A stretch of 64,000 nt of DNA from Eledone cirrhosa (GCA_964016885.1 OZ024742.1:115788939-115852938), one strand, 5' to 3'. Shown: positions 1 to 13,295, numbered from the stretch's first letter. Translations and numbers: made by a program. Notes: generated by a model not told the origin, from the letters alone.

Positions 1-1800
1 TAAAGATATGATCTCCGTCAGGAAGTCCACATTTTAGAATTTCAGATCTACATAACGTTTGGTTGGGCTAGAATAAGAGGCAATATGGCTGTGTTGTTTA
101 AGAATGGCCTGAATCTCGAGGAAAGGACAGTACGTTGTTGGCTCTGGATGTGAGCAATAGCAACAATGATGGTTTCAGTCTGGAAGCCACGATTGGAGCA
201 AGAAGATTTAATCTTTTCAGGGACAGGAATCTTTTCTTGGGACCTCATGCAATTTACTGGCGGGGCATTGTAAGGCATAGTATATGCTCACGGAGTTTAA
301 CCGATAGGAGCGGGATTTGCAAAAGCCTAAAACAATGGATTAGATAATACCAACTGTCTTACAGCTTACGATTAGATATCACGAATGCGCCAATGTAGAC
401 ATGGGGTGATCTAGATCATATATAGATAGGTTTTTCCATTAGGTTAGTAAAGAGTGATAGAGGAAGGTGTCAGATCTCAACCGATCACCTATCCATACAC
501 AAATTTGTAATATGAATTGTAAACGTAGGTAGAACATATTCAGATGTATCCGGTTACTGGAAAGTTAGCGTTTCGTTTACGGCGAGTAAAATCTATAGTA
601 ACCGGATTAGAACATTGGTTTACGACTTTTGTGAGGAATATACCCGACTTCGGTGGAGTCCAATCCTCATAGATGAATCGAAAGCTTTCGATAGGTTCGT
701 CCATCTATAACTGGAATTGGTCATCAAGGCAGCCCGCTTCGTTCACAACTTAAGAAGCTGGTCTTACAGTGGATTCTGCTCTGTTTACATACTAAAAGGC
801 CGCCTATCAGAACCATTTCAGATCATGGGTCCGCTCTATCAGACAAGCCCCCTTTCCTCCATTAATCACTCGTGCCATTAATTTGGAAGCTGGGGTTATT
901 GCAGAACATCCTGTTTGAACCGAGACGGGGAAGGGCTCTGTCTCCATATGCAGGCGACTGCGACCTGACTTTGTCGAACAATTTGGCAATCGAAGTGGTG
1001 GTCAATTTTCTTACAGGAATATTAAAGATAGACAGCAAGACAAATCATCACGGACACGTCAGTGAATTTCAATCTTAGCATATCAAGAAGCAAAACCTTG
1101 CCGTTCAACAGCGTCGTTGGAGCTGGACTATCGGACCCTCACGTTTCATGGACTCTAATTCGGTCCAGATCTCCAGATGGATAAGAACAGAGACGAAGCA
1201 ACCATCAGAGTGGTCACTCAAATTTACCCAGAAATTGGTCGATAGGAAGTTATCCCGAAGATGATGGCCAGAGGTAACGAGCGCGTTTATCGTTTCCGTC
1301 ATATATTAACATTTTACCCTCGTTCTATGACCCGGTTGGCGCCGAAAAGAAATTGTGTACTAACTCTTTAACTTCTTTTACAAGGGACAAGTTCAATTTG
1401 GGAGTTCAACTGCTGAGAGTTGCTTTTGCACAATGGCCCAGGGCATGTGCATAAATATGCTGAGTCTACAGCATTTGCAGATATTCTCAAACGGTGGATA
1501 GGTATGCCAACTGTTTGGAAGGCATACATTTCCGCTGTTTGTCTCTTTGAATGAGCTGCTGTCGTGGGTCAAGCGAAGATCAAGACCGGGAGCCTGGCAT
1601 CTATAATATTGTCAGCTGCTCACCATCTACCAATCAAGCAATGCAATCAGTATTAACGTTTTAGAGAAGAGTAGAGTAAGTCAAGTGCGACGACATACTC
1701 AGTACAAATGGCTACTTTCCAGAAATCTCTGGCATGGTAGCCCAAGCCGTTCGTGATAAATTGTTGATGTGTTTGTATTGGTTCCGATCTTTGGTAACCT
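1..1800 (+). pseudogene. Degenerate family T (L1/Tx1-like) LINE ORF2, plus strand
   Basis: An old, heavily mutated copy of a LINE ORF2, recognised by its similarity to the better-preserved minus-strand copies in the window. Around 62-120 the plus strand reads like the endonuclease segment GGVAVLFRKGLDL. Around 320-450 it resembles the KSL...YRLD...PMWTW...RSY(L/I)DR part. Around 671-840 it matches the RT stretch with AFDR, then EPF and VRQGCPL. Around 940-960 the catalytic YADD region is eroded. Around 1120-1320 it follows the WTDGPVKLLGVWFGPDL...QKWAERKL region, and around 1708-1780 the FQKSLAW...RDKL C-terminal part. No frame is open for more than about 70 codons. The window edge cuts the 5' end. 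This is the only family T copy in the window on the plus strand, and its 3' end is not against a clean AAT tract. Confidence 0.7.
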
Positions 1801-1889
1801 AACCTTCCCTTTGATAAAGATCCCTCTTTTGTGGAATTAAATAGTTTTTCCCAGTTTTCTTCGGCTCTAGTGATAAATAAACTGAAACC

Positions 1890-2109
<220 letters not shown>

Positions 2110-2544
2110 ATGCTTTATTTATTAACCACAAGGGTTTAGATAAAGTTGACATTAAGGACAGTACATGACAATACAGGGCGGTACAAATGGGCATTTCTGT
2201 GTGTAAAAAAAACAGAGGTGTAACAAATAAAATAACAATGAAAAATTCCCCAATAGTGGGGAGACTTCCGATGGACATTTGTGGAGAAAGCCCATTAAAG
2301 GGCCACAGTGACCCTGACCAGCAGGGCATGTGCCCTCTCCAAGTTTTCGACCTTTAATTTACAGACACATACTCAGATTCATACTTGCTTCTCTCATCCA
2401 TCTCTCAACAAAATGCTGGGAAGAGAGCACTTCCCTCTGCACCCTGATTTTCCTTTTCAAATGAAATTTGAAAATGTTAATCAGGGCATCACAGGAGAGG
2501 TAAGTGCTCGTTTTCAGCCCTTTCAAACGGGTCCAGCATACTAT

Positions 2545-5500
2545 CTATTTCGCCATGGCCACCAGACAGATAAAAACTGGCTGCCATTCCCGGCTAAAGG
2601 AAGAGGGTGGGGAAATCCTCACGATGGACTCAGCTGATAGCTGGATCCGTCCTACACGTGACAGCAGGTGTTCGACATAAACCCACAAGTCAGCAATGAT
2701 CGGACACTGGACGAGTGCGTGCAGGACGGTTTCGTAACCCTGCGCGCATTTCGGAAATGCAAGGCTGACGGCACCTCCATGCCTGTAGAGTTTATCCCGA
2801 ACTGGCAAAGCTCCCCGGTAGCACTGCCAGGTCAGGGATTTCTGGAAGTTGTCCATAGGCCCCGGCCTGAAAGTCCTTCCGAAGAGATTGGCTAGTTGAT
2901 TTTCGTCGACGCCTAGAGTTTCTCCAAGTACGTCGTCGCTCTTCCCTCCACTAATGCTCTATAGAACGCCAAGCTGGAGTTTCCACCGATCACATTGCCC
3001 GATTGGTCGGATGCTGTGAGCGCCTGAAGACATTCCAGTCTCCAAGCGCTCCCTCTCGGTCTTCGCTTGACCCAGAACTGCAGCTCCATCAAGGAGACTA
3101 GCTGGGGAAAGACGTGTCTAGAAAAAGGCGACCACACCTGATCACCGTCGAGGAAGAGGTGGAGATGTCGTAGCCTGAGCGCGTGTCTGCGCATCATCAG
3201 CCACGGCATGCCCAGCTCTCTACGTGGGGTGTGTTGACAGCAGAGGACCGCCTGACCATCGGAGCGCGTCCCTTCCACAAAAAGCGAATAAGTAAACGCT
3301 CCAGCGCAGTCAGGCGGGGCTGCTTAGGATAAGGTACGACGGTAAGGCGGTAGTAGATGACGGACGCGATGTACGCGTTAGCCACCTCCGCTCGACCTTT
3401 CAGGGATAGCTTCCTCTCGGCCCATTTCTGGGTGAGAGAAGCCACCCTGCACGACAGCTCGTCCCAGTTTTTGTCCATCTGGAGGTCCGGACCGAACCAG
3501 ACCCCTAGCAATTTAACCGGTCCGTCCGTCAAGCGCCCGACAACGTTGTTGGACGGCATGGATCTGCCTCTCCAGGTGCCGACCTGCAGGCCCACTGACT
3601 TTTCCTGGTTGATCATTGCTCCTGTCACCGCTTCGTATTCTCTTAGTGTAGTGCCGATCGCCTCGATGTGTTTGGCGTTCGACACCACTACGGTGACATC
3701 GTCCGCATATGCTGACACGGATCTTCCGCATCCTAGTTCGCGCGGGACCCTGCTCAACTTCTCCAGTTTGTGCAGTAATAGCTTGAGAGTCAATACGTAC
3801 AAGAGGTACGAGAGTGGACATCCTTGACGGACCGAGCGCATGAATTTGAACGGTTCCGAAAGGTAACCGTTCACTCTCACCACAGAGCAGATGTCGCTGT
3901 GCATGGCAGCGATCCAGCCTTTGAAGACGGGCCCAAAGCCAGCCGCCCACAGGACTGCCGCTAGTTAACGATGGTCAACCCTATCGAAAGCTTTCGACTG
4001 ATCTAAATTGATCAAGGACTCGCCCGTGCCAGGTTCTCTAGCTACCCTCTCTACGATGTATCGCATGAGGTGGAGGTTGTCGTGGATGGATCTGTCGGGA
4101 ATGGGGCACGTCTGCGCCTCTCCCACCAGACCACAAACGCAAGCACCAACCTCTTTGCTAGCACCTTGCCCAAAATCTTGAACTCTGTGTTTAGCAGAGT
4201 TATGGGCCTGAAATTATCTATGTTATCCCCCTTGTTCGGATACATTCTCAGCAGCGCCACAGCTCCTCGGCTCACAATGCTGGGAATTCTCCCGTTCTCT
4301 TGCCAGTTGCAGTAGACGTCCGCCAAGAGGCCTCCGACAAGTCTGGCATCTGTACGTGAAGTTCATAGGGCAGAACATCCAAACCTGTCGATTTACCCCT
4401 TTGGCAGCCAGTCATCGCCTCCCGTACTTCAGCGGCTGTTATCGGCTTTTCGCAACACTCTGCCTCAGCGGCCGAGAGCCGCGGCAGTCCGTCGAGGTAG
4501 ACACTAAAGTCCATCCCTCGATCCGGCCCGCCGCTGGCCCCGAACAGCTGTGCGAAGTGTCGCTGAAAAGCTTCACACATTTGCCCGGGATCGAGTAGAA
4601 TGCGCCCGTCGTGGTCCGCCAAAGACGGATCGCGGTTTTGTTGCCACGACGCGCCTCCTCTACTCGGACCCATTGAACGGCTTTCGTCCCCTCGTGTCTG
4701 AGAGCACGCACCCTAGCTCTGACAACGCAGCCTTCGTGCTTTGCATTGAAGAATTGGTAAAGGGCCAATTTCGCCACAAGTACGTCGGTCGCGTTGCGTT
4801 TGCTAGCGCCTCGACTAATTTTCTAACTAATTCTCCCTCTGCTCTATTTTTCGCTATTGCTAAAGCCTTACTAAAACTAATGGACTCTATTTTAATTGCT
4901 CTTTTCAGAGCAAACCACCACTTGTTGTTGATGATGGACCCCTCAACGGCCGCTTAACTAGTTCGCTAATCCCGTTTCTGTAGGCCTTGCGCACTGGTAA
5001 GGACGCGTTTAGCTTCCAGTAGGTCCTCGTCTAAGAAGTCTATCTAAATCAAGCACACATATCACGAATTTGTGGTCCGTGTAGCTGACTATCTTGAATT
5101 GTTGACAGCCTTTGCTAGACCTATCTATTTCCATACAAAATACTCTATCTAGATATGATCTTGATGACCCTATGCAAATTGTCCAAGTCCACATTGGCAC
5201 ATTCGGGAAATCCAATCGGTACCTGTCAGACAGTTCAAAACGCTTGAGCAGGTTGGTGAGACTCTTGCACCCTCCTCCCCTATCCACTAATCCCACACAG
5301 TCCCAGCGTGCATCTAAGATCCCGTTCCAGTCGCCCACTAACACTAAAGAGCGAGATGTTCCAAGAAAGGTCTCCAGACGCCGGAATAAATCAGGCCGCT
5401 CTGCTCCTGTCGGGGCATAGACGGCCACTAAACTGAAAGGTTGCCCGTCTCCGCTGGTTACGTCCAGCACCACCAACTTACCTTCTGGGTCCAGGAAGAT

Positions 5501-5760
5501 GGCCCGTATGGCAAGATCCAAACCTCTCCGTAAAAGCACAGCAACTCCTCCCCCGATCCCGGACGGCTGGGAGATGCGTACACACTGTAGCCGCCGAATA
5601 TCGGTCCGAAGACCCGTGCTTCGGAGATTCTGGTCTCGCTGATGGCCACTACATATATGTTTAGTGAACTGAGGTCATTGAGCAGGTAGCCCTGCTTCCA
5701 ATACGACCCCAAGCCGCGCGCGTTTATGCTGCCTATTCTGAGTGAGGTTATGTTGAAATG
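2545..5760 (-). pseudogene. LINE ORF2 (endonuclease-RT), copy 1, broken
   Basis: This ORF2 would encode the enzyme that nicks target DNA and reverse-transcribes the element RNA. Sense order: endonuclease N-terminus (about 5712-5458, with SETRISEARVFGPIFGG), endonuclease C-terminus (5539-5009, with VGDWNGILDARWD and YTDHKFV), a basic linker (4777-4439), RT fingers and palm (4673-4051, GLDVLPYEL and NFRPITLLNTEFKIL), RT palm (3904-3197, SVRQGCPLS, then catalytic AYADD near 3696-3712), thumb (3278-2913) and a C-terminal Cys/His region (2856-2545, ETVLHALVQC). At least six frame changes or stops separate the segments, so no full protein can be made. The YADD site itself is intact. ORF1 lies just upstream in sense. 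Confidence 0.85.
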
Positions 5761-5815
5761 GAGTAGAGAAGATGGGAAAGACCACTTACCTTACTTCTCG
5801 TTGAGGAAGGACGGT

Positions 5816-7684
5816 TTATCCATCCTTTTCACTGCTTGTGGCCTCCTCAGGAAGGATGTCCTTATAAATCCTCCTGGAGAGTGCTTGTCGGAAGTCTCCG
5901 ATGTCTTTGGGGAATTTTTGTTTTAGTGTCATGTACGTTTTCTGTGTGATGAGAGTGATTTGTATGTGTGGAGGTGGTGTGAACTTTTGGGTTGTTGTGT
6001 AGTCTTGTTCTGTGATGTTAGTCTTCAGTTGGATGTAGTGTAATAATTGGTTGTTGTTCAAAATTAATGCTGTGTAGTGTGGTTGTTTTGTTTTGTTTGC
6101 GTTTGTTGTGGGTTCGTTTCTGTTTCGGCTTTTGGTGACTTTGTGGTGTAGGTGATGATGATGCTGTTGGTGTTTGGGGTGATGGGGTTGGTGATGCTCG
6201 TGTGGATCGTGGCATATCTGTCCTAACTTTTTTGTTTGATACTTTATTTGTTTCCCTCTGTATTTTGTTTTTGGAGGGGGAAGGAAGAGAATTGTTTTCT
6301 TTTTTCCTGATACCGTTTCCCACTCCTCGCGTCACAATCTGACTCCAGTTCTGTTAGGCCGGGGAGGCGAAAATCCTCGACAGGTGTTAGTTTTGGTTGT
6401 GGCGTGGTGTATGGTGTAGGCGCTGGTGCTAGTTCTGAAGCGTTGGGTGGTGGTGGTGTTGGTTTTGCTACTGTTGCTGGGGTTGTTGCTGTTACAGTTG
6501 CTTCTGTTGTTGCTGCTACAGTTGTTGCTGCCATCTCTGCTGCTGGTGGTGTTGATGGTTGAGTCACTGGGATGGGTAGGAGAGGTGGCCTCAATCTTTT
6601 AGCCTGAGGGCAGAAAGCCCTTAGGTGGCTTCCTTCACCACAAACGACACACCTAGGCCTTCTGCCCTCGACAATTACGGTGAGGTGGCTGCAGTCAGTG
6701 AGGTCTATTACCTCTGGGATCTCCTCAATGCTTTTTTTTGTCCGCTTGAGATCAGGAGCTCCATCCCAGATCCGGACCAGTTCTTCTGCTTTTCTTTCGC
6801 TATTTCGATTATCTTGGTGTTGGCTTCGATGCCGGCGAGGACGGCCGCTATTAGCCAGGGAATTTCGATGGCCGGTGGAACGTAGGTGACCATGATTTTT
6901 ATGAGTCTCTGGTCACAATAGCTTGGGACGAGTGTGAAGTCGTCACTTCTTAATGGGGCCATGGAGTGTTCTCTAGCCTCCTGTGGTGTTTCAAAAAACA
7001 CGTCCGCGGTTCAATCCTTCTGCCCACGTTTAATGTGGGACTTTTTAGCCCACACATGTCCCAAAGCTTTTTGGATTTGAGACTCGGATCCTCTTTCCAC
7101 TCTGCGCGATTTTAAATTAATTGTTCGATAAGACACGGTGCATAGGCGCCGATGCTCCATGTTATTAGGTGGGGGTGAGGCTGACCCTGTACCCATCTTT
7201 CTTTACCATTTTGTTTGCCTTCTTCCTGAGTTACCGTAAATGCTTCGCACTGTTTTGCTACTCTGGCAAAATCGGGATGGTTTTCTTAATGTCATTGTTG
7301 CTGTTGTTGTTATCGTTATTTTTGTTATTATTAATTTTAGTTTCAGTTGTGGTGGTGGTGGCGTCAGTGGTGTTCGGTGTGGAAGAGTTCATTTTGGTTG
7401 AATTCATTTCGATATCACGAGTTAATTTATTTTTTCTTTTATTTCTGTTGTCACGATGGTGGTGGAGGTGGGGGTTGTCGCGGTGGTGGTGGTGGTTTGG
7501 CTTTAACACCTGCAGTCATTGGTAATGGCGGGAAATGAATGTGTGCCTGAGAAAAATTTAAAATATTGCTACTGCTTATATTTTTAGTGATGGCAAACGT
7601 AGTAATATTTACAATGGTGTTGTCGGTGTTAGGTGTTAGTTCGTGAGGAAGGCTGTCAGCTTCGTGTGGCTGTGAGTCATCCAT
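5816..7684 (-). pseudogene. LINE ORF1 (gag-like, CCHC zinc knuckle), copy 1, broken
   Basis: ORF1 should encode the RNA-binding partner of the ORF2 enzyme. The N-terminal part (7684-7258) starts MDDSQPHEADSLPHELTP and passes into a low-complexity stretch rich in His, Pro, Asn and Thr. The conserved middle (7196-6700) contains EHRRLCTVSYRT and PPAIEIPWLIAAVLAGIEAN. A zinc knuckle of the form C-X2-C-X4-H-X4-C lies near 6600-6660. A Pro/Thr/Ala-rich C-terminal part (6594-5816) follows. Frameshifts occur near 7200, 7005, 6690 and 6300. The layout is the same as copy 4 at 49438-51422 but differs from the ORF1 of the copy at 20629-26287. Confidence 0.75.
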
Positions 7685-7895
7685 ATTTTTTTCAAAGAAA
7701 GTTTTTTTTAATAATTATAAAAGTTAAAATGTTGGGCTCAAAGCCCCACTTTTTGAGTGTCCTTTTCGGAAAACAATGTATGTGCACTTATATACAGTTA
7801 ACAATAACAATTTTACGTAAATGGCAATTTTAAACAAACGAAAACTACAAACCTTTGCGGAGCTCACGATGATACGATTTACTACGTAGGTCGCC

Positions 7896-7930
7896 AATAA
7901 TAATGATAATAATAATAATAATAATAATAA
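7896..7930. repeat. (AAT)n tract between two LINE copies
   Basis: A short, slightly imperfect AAT repeat. It separates the 5' end of the preceding T copy from the 3' end of the next one, both on the minus strand. Confidence 0.95.
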
Positions 7931-8208
7931 TGATTTTATTTATTAGCCACAAGGGCCGACATGTAGGGGACAATACAAAAACAGGGACAGTGGGGATTAC
8001 AATAAGGTCGAGTAAAAGTGCACAATGGCAAGACTGATTTAACAATGAATATATAAAATATAAAATAAACTATGCATAAATATAACAAAATAAATTCCCC
8101 GTTAGGGTGTGGACGACCCTGGGGTGACTCGGGTACCCCACCAATCCTGAACCACCCTTCACTTCTAGGGAACCCAGGGAGAGCACCCCTCTACTCAAAT
8201 TAGCTAGC

Positions 8209-11047
8209 CTATAGGCGCATGGTCAGAGTAGGCCCATTCACACGAGCCATTCTCGCCACATTCACCCACCTTTTAGCAAATGTACTGGGGGGCAGCACCT
8301 CTCTCTCCACCATCACATTCCTTTCCATGTGAAACTTGAAGAAGTTGATGAGGGATTGGCCGAAGAGAAAAGTGTCTGTCTTCACTCCTTTTAACCTGGT
8401 CCACCATATAATCTCTTTCCCAACTGCCACCAGTCAGAGGAAAATTTCCTGAACTAAGGAAGGTGGTGGGATGATCTTCACTATGGAATCAGCCGATAGC
8501 CGGATTCGTTCCACACGCGACAGTAGCTGTTCCACATAACTCCACAAGCCAGTAATGCACAGACATTGGACAAGTGCGTGCAGAACGGTTTCGTCAGTCT
8601 GTGCGTATCTTGGGCAGGTCCGTCTGTCAGCACTTCCCTACCTGTAGAGTTTATCCCGAACCGGCAGAGTCCCCCGGTAGCACTGCCAAGCGAGGGATTT
8701 CTGGAAATTGTCCATCGTCCCCGGCTCAAAAGTCCTCCGGTACAGACAGGTCAGTTCGACTTCGTCGAGTCCCAAAGATTCTCCGAGTGCGTCATCGCAC
8801 TTGCCCACCACTGATCCTTAATAGAACTCGAGAGTGGAAGTTCCACTGATTGCATTGCCCGCTTAACGCATGTCTGCGCATCATTAGCTACGGCATGCCC
8901 AGCCCTCCGCGTAGAGGGTGCTGGCAGCAGATGGAACGCCTTACCAACGAAACTTGTCCCCTCCACAAGATTTTGAAGAGGAGCCGTTCTAACTTGACGA
9001 GGCGCGGACGGGGTCAAGGCACGACGGTCAGGCGGTAGTAGATGACGAACGTGATGTACGCATTCGCCACCTCCACGCGACCTTTCAGTGATAACTTCCT
9101 CTCAGCCCATTTTTGGGTGAGACTGGCTACTCTGCTCGTTACCTCGTCCCAATTCTTTTCCACCTGGAGGTCTGGTCCGAACCAAACCCCGAGCAACTTT
9201 ACCGGTCCGTCCGTCCAGCGCCCCACGACGCTGTTGGACGACATGGGATTGCCTCTCCAGGTTCCGAGCTGCAAGCCCACCGACTTTTCCGGGTTAAGTT
9301 TGACTCCTGTCAACCTTTCATATTCCTTCAATAGGGTGCCGACAAGCTCGATTTCTGAGGTGTTCGACACCGTCATGGTGATGTGGTCCGAATAAGCCGG
9401 CACCGCCTTTCCACGTCCCGGTTAGAGCGGGATGCCCTGAAACAGCTCCAGCTTCTGCAGTAAAGGCTCGAGAGTAAATACGTACAGAAGGGAAGAGAGA
9501 GGGCACCCTTGACGTACCGATCGGGAGAGCCGAAATGGTTCCGGGAGGTGGCCATTAACCTTGACCACCGAGCGTGTGCCGCTGTGCATTGCAGCGATCC
9601 AGCTTCTGAAGACTGGGCCGAAGTCAGCTGCTTTGAGGACAAACTCCAGATACCGATGGTCGACCCTATCGAATGCTTTCGAATGATCTAAATTGATCAG
9701 TGCCCCACCGAAGCCAGGTTTACACCCTGGCCTCTCTATGATGTATCGCATGAGGTGGAGATTGTCATTTACGGACCTGGCTGCGATTGCGCCTTCCCAA
9801 CGAGATCCTCAACGACAAGTGCCAATCTCTTTGCTAACACCTTGGCCAAAATGTTAAACTCACACATCCGCTTGGAATCGCTTATCTCGTGTCCGTCACG
9901 GTTCGCCAAAGACCGAATTTTGGTTTTATTACCACGCTGCGCCTCCGCCACGCGGGCCCATCGAACAGCTTTGTTTCCCTCGTTTCTCAGCGCACGCGCC
10001 TTAGCTCTGACAATGCAACCTTCGTGTTTCGCATTGAAGAAATGGTCTAATGCCATTCTCGCCGCTAGCACGTCAGTTGCAATGCCACTACAAATAGCCT
10101 CGTCTAACTTATATACCAGCTCCCCCTCCTTTCTATTTTTCTCTATTGCTAGTTCTTTGCTGAAATCTATCGAAGTTACTCTAATCTCTCTTTTGAGAGC
10201 CTCCCACCATCTGTCGTTGATGATCCCCCCCTGTCAACTTTTGCTTAACTAAATTGTTGACGCTGTCCCTGTAAGCCTTACGTGCCGGAAATGACATGTT
10301 CAGCTTCCAGTAACACGGTCCTTACCTACGCGTTTTATCTAGGTCAACCGTACAGATCATAAATTTGTGAACTGAATAGGCGACCGTTTTGAAAGGTGGG
10401 CAGCCCACACTATTTCCATCTATTTTCCTAATGAAGACCCTGTCGATATACGATCGAGATGACACCATTCGGTTGGTTCTTGTCCATACTGGCACATTGG
10501 GGAAATCTAGTCGATACTCGTCAGACAGTTGGAACTGGCTGAGTAGGTACTTGAGGCTTTTGCACCACCCTCTCCTATCTGCTACTCCCACACAATCCCA
10601 GCGTGCGTCTAAGATGCCATTCCAATCCACGGCTAAGAGTAAAGGGCGAGACGTACCCAGAAAGTTCTCCAGGCGCCTAAAGAAATCCAGTCGTCCGGCA
10701 TCTGTAGGGGCGTAGACGACCAGCTGTCTAAAGGCACCACCTTCGCTACTCCTCACATCCAAGACCACCAACTTACCGTCCGGGTCCCGGAAGATCGACC
10801 TTACCTCGAGATCCAGTCCTTTCCTAAACAGCACTGCCACCCCACCCCACATTCCCAGCCTGCTAACAGATGTGAAGATGTGATACTCGTCGAATATGGG
10901 GGCTAGTGCGCGCGTGTCGGAAATTCTGGTCTCGCTGACGGCAATCACTTTCATTTTTAACGACCTGTCGTCGTTGAGCAGGCGATCCTGCTTCCAGGGT
11001 GACCCCAGGCCGCAAACATTTAAACTTCCTACTCTTAATATGGCCAT
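8209..11047 (-). pseudogene. LINE ORF2, copy 2, endonuclease open but RT broken
   Basis: The endonuclease part is one open frame (11047-10322, 241 codons) starting MAILRVGSLNVCGLGS. It carries the family landmarks SETRISDTRA, the YAPTDAGR loop and VDWNGILDARWD. Near its end, where related copies have SDHK, this copy reads SVHK, so a catalytic Asp is probably lost. Downstream, near 9858, about 400 bp is missing: the linker runs from KRMCE straight into FNILAKVLAKRL, which removes the start of the RT. The RT palm follows at 9751-9422 (AFDRVDH, VRQGCPLSSLL). At 9403-9014 the catalytic site reads YSDH instead of YADD. The thumb and C-terminus (9017-8209) are frameshifted. The protein is dead at three points. 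Confidence 0.85.
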
Positions 11048-11080
11048 TTTGGTAAGCTAAGAGAGATAGGGAAGGTTTAC

Positions 11081-12962
11081 TTACCTCCCGGGGTCTTGTG
11101 AAGGTCGGGTGATTCGACCTCTATGTTTGGTGCGATTTATTTTGGGAACCTCTTTAAAAGTCTCGATGTGGGTTCCCACGCCTTCAGGAAAGCTCTCTCG
11201 AATTTCTTTGAAGGAATTGAGTGATATTCGGACTAGAAGCAAATCTTCTGGCACGCAAAATGTGCTCATTTCAAAAATCTCCCCCTCTGTTTGAATGTCC
11301 TCACTTCGTTCTAAGGGGACCATCAGTTTATCGTTGGCCCTTCTGACAAGCACGAAGTTTTTAACATTTTGTTGGTGTGCTTTTATTTGTTTTCGTTTTG
11401 GTGACCGTGGTGGTGATTGTTTTGGTGGTCTTGTTTCGGGTATGTCTGTGTTTGCTGTAGGTGTGGTGTCTGCAATTTTAGGTATTTGTGTGTTTATTTG
11501 TACTTGTGTTTGTTTAGGTTGTTTGCGTATCGGGGATTGTGGAGGTGGTGTCTATGTTGCTGTTGGTGCTGATGTTATTGGGGAAGTGTTTGCTGTATTT
11601 TTTGTTGTGTATATGTTTGTGTATTATGGGGCTTTTTTTTTGTGAGTTTTCTCTGTTTTTTTGGCACTTTTGGGTTTTCCTTCATCTTCGCTGCTGGAAG
11701 ACAAAGGGTCTGTGGCTATGAGTGTCTCTGTGTCTGTCTGTGCGTTTAGTGTTTTGTCTATGTGTATAATTAGGGTGATAGGGGGAGTGGGAGAGCTTTC
11801 CCCTTGGATTGGTTTTGGTGTTGGTGGTGATCCGGCTGTTTTAGATGTTGTTGTCCGTGGCTTTGTTGGTGTTGTTTTTGGTGGTGCTGGTGATGCAGCT
11901 TTCCGTGCTGACACTGGCGTTGGCAACAAAGGAGGTTTGCGACCCCTGCATGTTTGCGCTGAGGGCAGAAGGCTTGAAGATGCGTTGCTTCCCCGCAGAC
12001 GAAGCAGCGTGGCCTTCTTCCGTCAATGATTAGTTGGATTGTTGTCCCGTCCTGCAGGCGGACAAAATCAGGGATGTTGTTCATGTCCTCCGGTTTCATT
12101 TGGAGAAGCATGTCCAAATCCATTCCGGACCAGTCCTCTCTCTCTGTCCTTTTGATATCCAAGAGGTTAGTGTCTGCCACCTCCTCGATTACGCATCCTA
12201 GCAGCCACCATATGTTCATTCCTGGTGGGATGCTGGGAATGTGGACCTTTACTGTCCTTTTACCCATGTAGGACGGATGCATGATAATGCGTTCCGTTCT
12301 GCAGGGGGTCACCGATTTCTGAATAGCGAGGGCCTCGGTTTTGAACATTACCAAGATGGTACCGAACTGTTTGCCTCTTGCTTTATACTCTATGTTACTT
12401 CCGATGTACTCCAAAGCAGCCTCGACCTCTGCTTGGTTGGCAAGTTCCACTTTTCGTGTCTGCACCGAAATGCATCGAAAGTACACCGTCCTCCTTTGCA
12501 TGGCCGCTATTGCCTCGTCCGGATGGTCAGGTTTGCCCAGGACTTCTCCCGTTTAATTAGCCTCCACGCTTGGGCTAACTGTTCGTCTTTATCGCTAATA
12601 TCAATATCAATATTCAATAAGCGCTTTGTTTTTGCTGCTGCTGAAGCAAATATGGTGCTTCCGATGCTCTTGTTGTTGGTGTTGTCATTCTTGCTGTTGT
12701 TATTGGTGTTGTTGTTGTTGATGCTGTTGCCACCGCCATCCGTGTTTACATTGAAACTGTCGGTGTAATTGTCGTTATTGCTCTGAGTTATTGTTGTTGT
12801 GGTGGTGGTGGTGTTGGTGGTGGCGGTGGTGGTGGTGATGTCGTTTTCAGATGATACTGCTGCTATCATAGAAGGTTGTGATGGTAGCTTTTGAGCTTTG
12901 TCTTCACATTCAGTAGAGTGGACGACAGGCATGACTGTAGCCGACAGTCGTGGTGAAACCAA
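11081..12962 (-). pseudogene. LINE ORF1 (gag-like, CCHC), copy 2, broken
   Basis: The N-terminal part (12962-12507) begins MVSPRLSATVMPVVHSTE and holds long Thr and Asn runs encoded by GTT/GTG-like repeats. The conserved core is a 243-codon frame (12501-11770) with VHIPSIPPGMNIWWLLGCVIEE, EDWSGMDLDMLLQMKPE and the zinc knuckle CFVCGEATHLQAFC near 12000-11960. A Gln/His/Pro-rich stretch follows, and the C-terminal segment (11353-11081) is in another frame. Its likely role is RNA binding in the retrotransposon particle. That is known for ORF1 proteins of this type and is not shown here. Confidence 0.75.
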
Positions 12963-13255
12963 CAGTGGCTGCCGTTAATCTTTTGACCTGAACGTTGTTT
13001 ACCGTTTCAAGATCGAACATTTCCATATTTTGTTTTGGTGGGGAAGCGATATTTTTTCGAATTTTTTTTTAAATAAATCTGAATATTCGGGCTTAAAGCC
13101 CGAATATTGAGAGGTATCCCTTTCTTTAAATCAAGATGTGTACCTTAAGTTTCGTTAACGACAAGAAAATACGAAAAATGACACTTTAAAACATCTTAAA
13201 GTTACGAACCTTTTTCCCCCGCAGATTTCTACTGTCTTCACACATGTGCGTCCTT

Positions 13256-13295
13256 AATAATAATAATAATAATAATATTACTACTACTACTACTA
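13256..13295. repeat. (AAT)n(ACT)n tract at the 5' end of LINE copy 2
   Basis: About seven AAT units are followed by ACT units. This is the 5'-side flank of the minus-strand LINE ending at 13255. Confidence 0.9.

Larger units (their letters stand above)
2110..7895 (-). mobile_element. Family T (L1/Tx1-like) LINE, copy 1, nearly full length
   Basis: A minus-strand non-LTR retrotransposon of about 5.8 kb. Its 3' end at about 2110 begins with the tail shared by all T copies (plus-strand TTTATTAACCACAAGGG). Its 5' end at about 7895 is the same plus-strand TACGTAGGTCGCC that ends copies at 20604 and 51601. AAT tracts flank both ends (2060-2109 and 7896-7930). In sense order it holds a 5' UTR (7685-7895), ORF1 (5816-7684), ORF2 (2545-5760) and a 3' UTR (2110-2544). 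Frameshifts and stops make it inactive. Family placement rests on RT motifs (NFRPITLLNTEFKIL, INLDQSKAFDRV, VRQGCPLS, YADD) that resemble the L1/Tx1 group. An exact clade needs a phylogeny. Confidence 0.85.
7931..13255 (-). mobile_element. Family T LINE, copy 2, divergent subfamily, both ends present
   Basis: A minus-strand element of about 5.3 kb between AAT tracts at 7896-7930 and 13256 onward. The 3' tail (plus-strand TTTATTAGCCACAAGGGCC) is a diverged form of the family tail. The 5' end (ending TGCGTCCTT before AAT) differs from that of copy 1, so this is a separate subfamily. Sense layout: 5' UTR (12963-13255), ORF1 (11081-12962), a short gap, ORF2 (8209-11047), 3' UTR (7931-8208). Its ORF1 and ORF2 resemble those of the copy at 28101-33224 more than copies 1 and 4. 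Confidence 0.83.

Noticed and set aside
3357..3827. Plus-strand frames inside the LINE copies
   Set aside because: Antisense shadows of ORF2. The motifs of known domains are all on the minus strand there.
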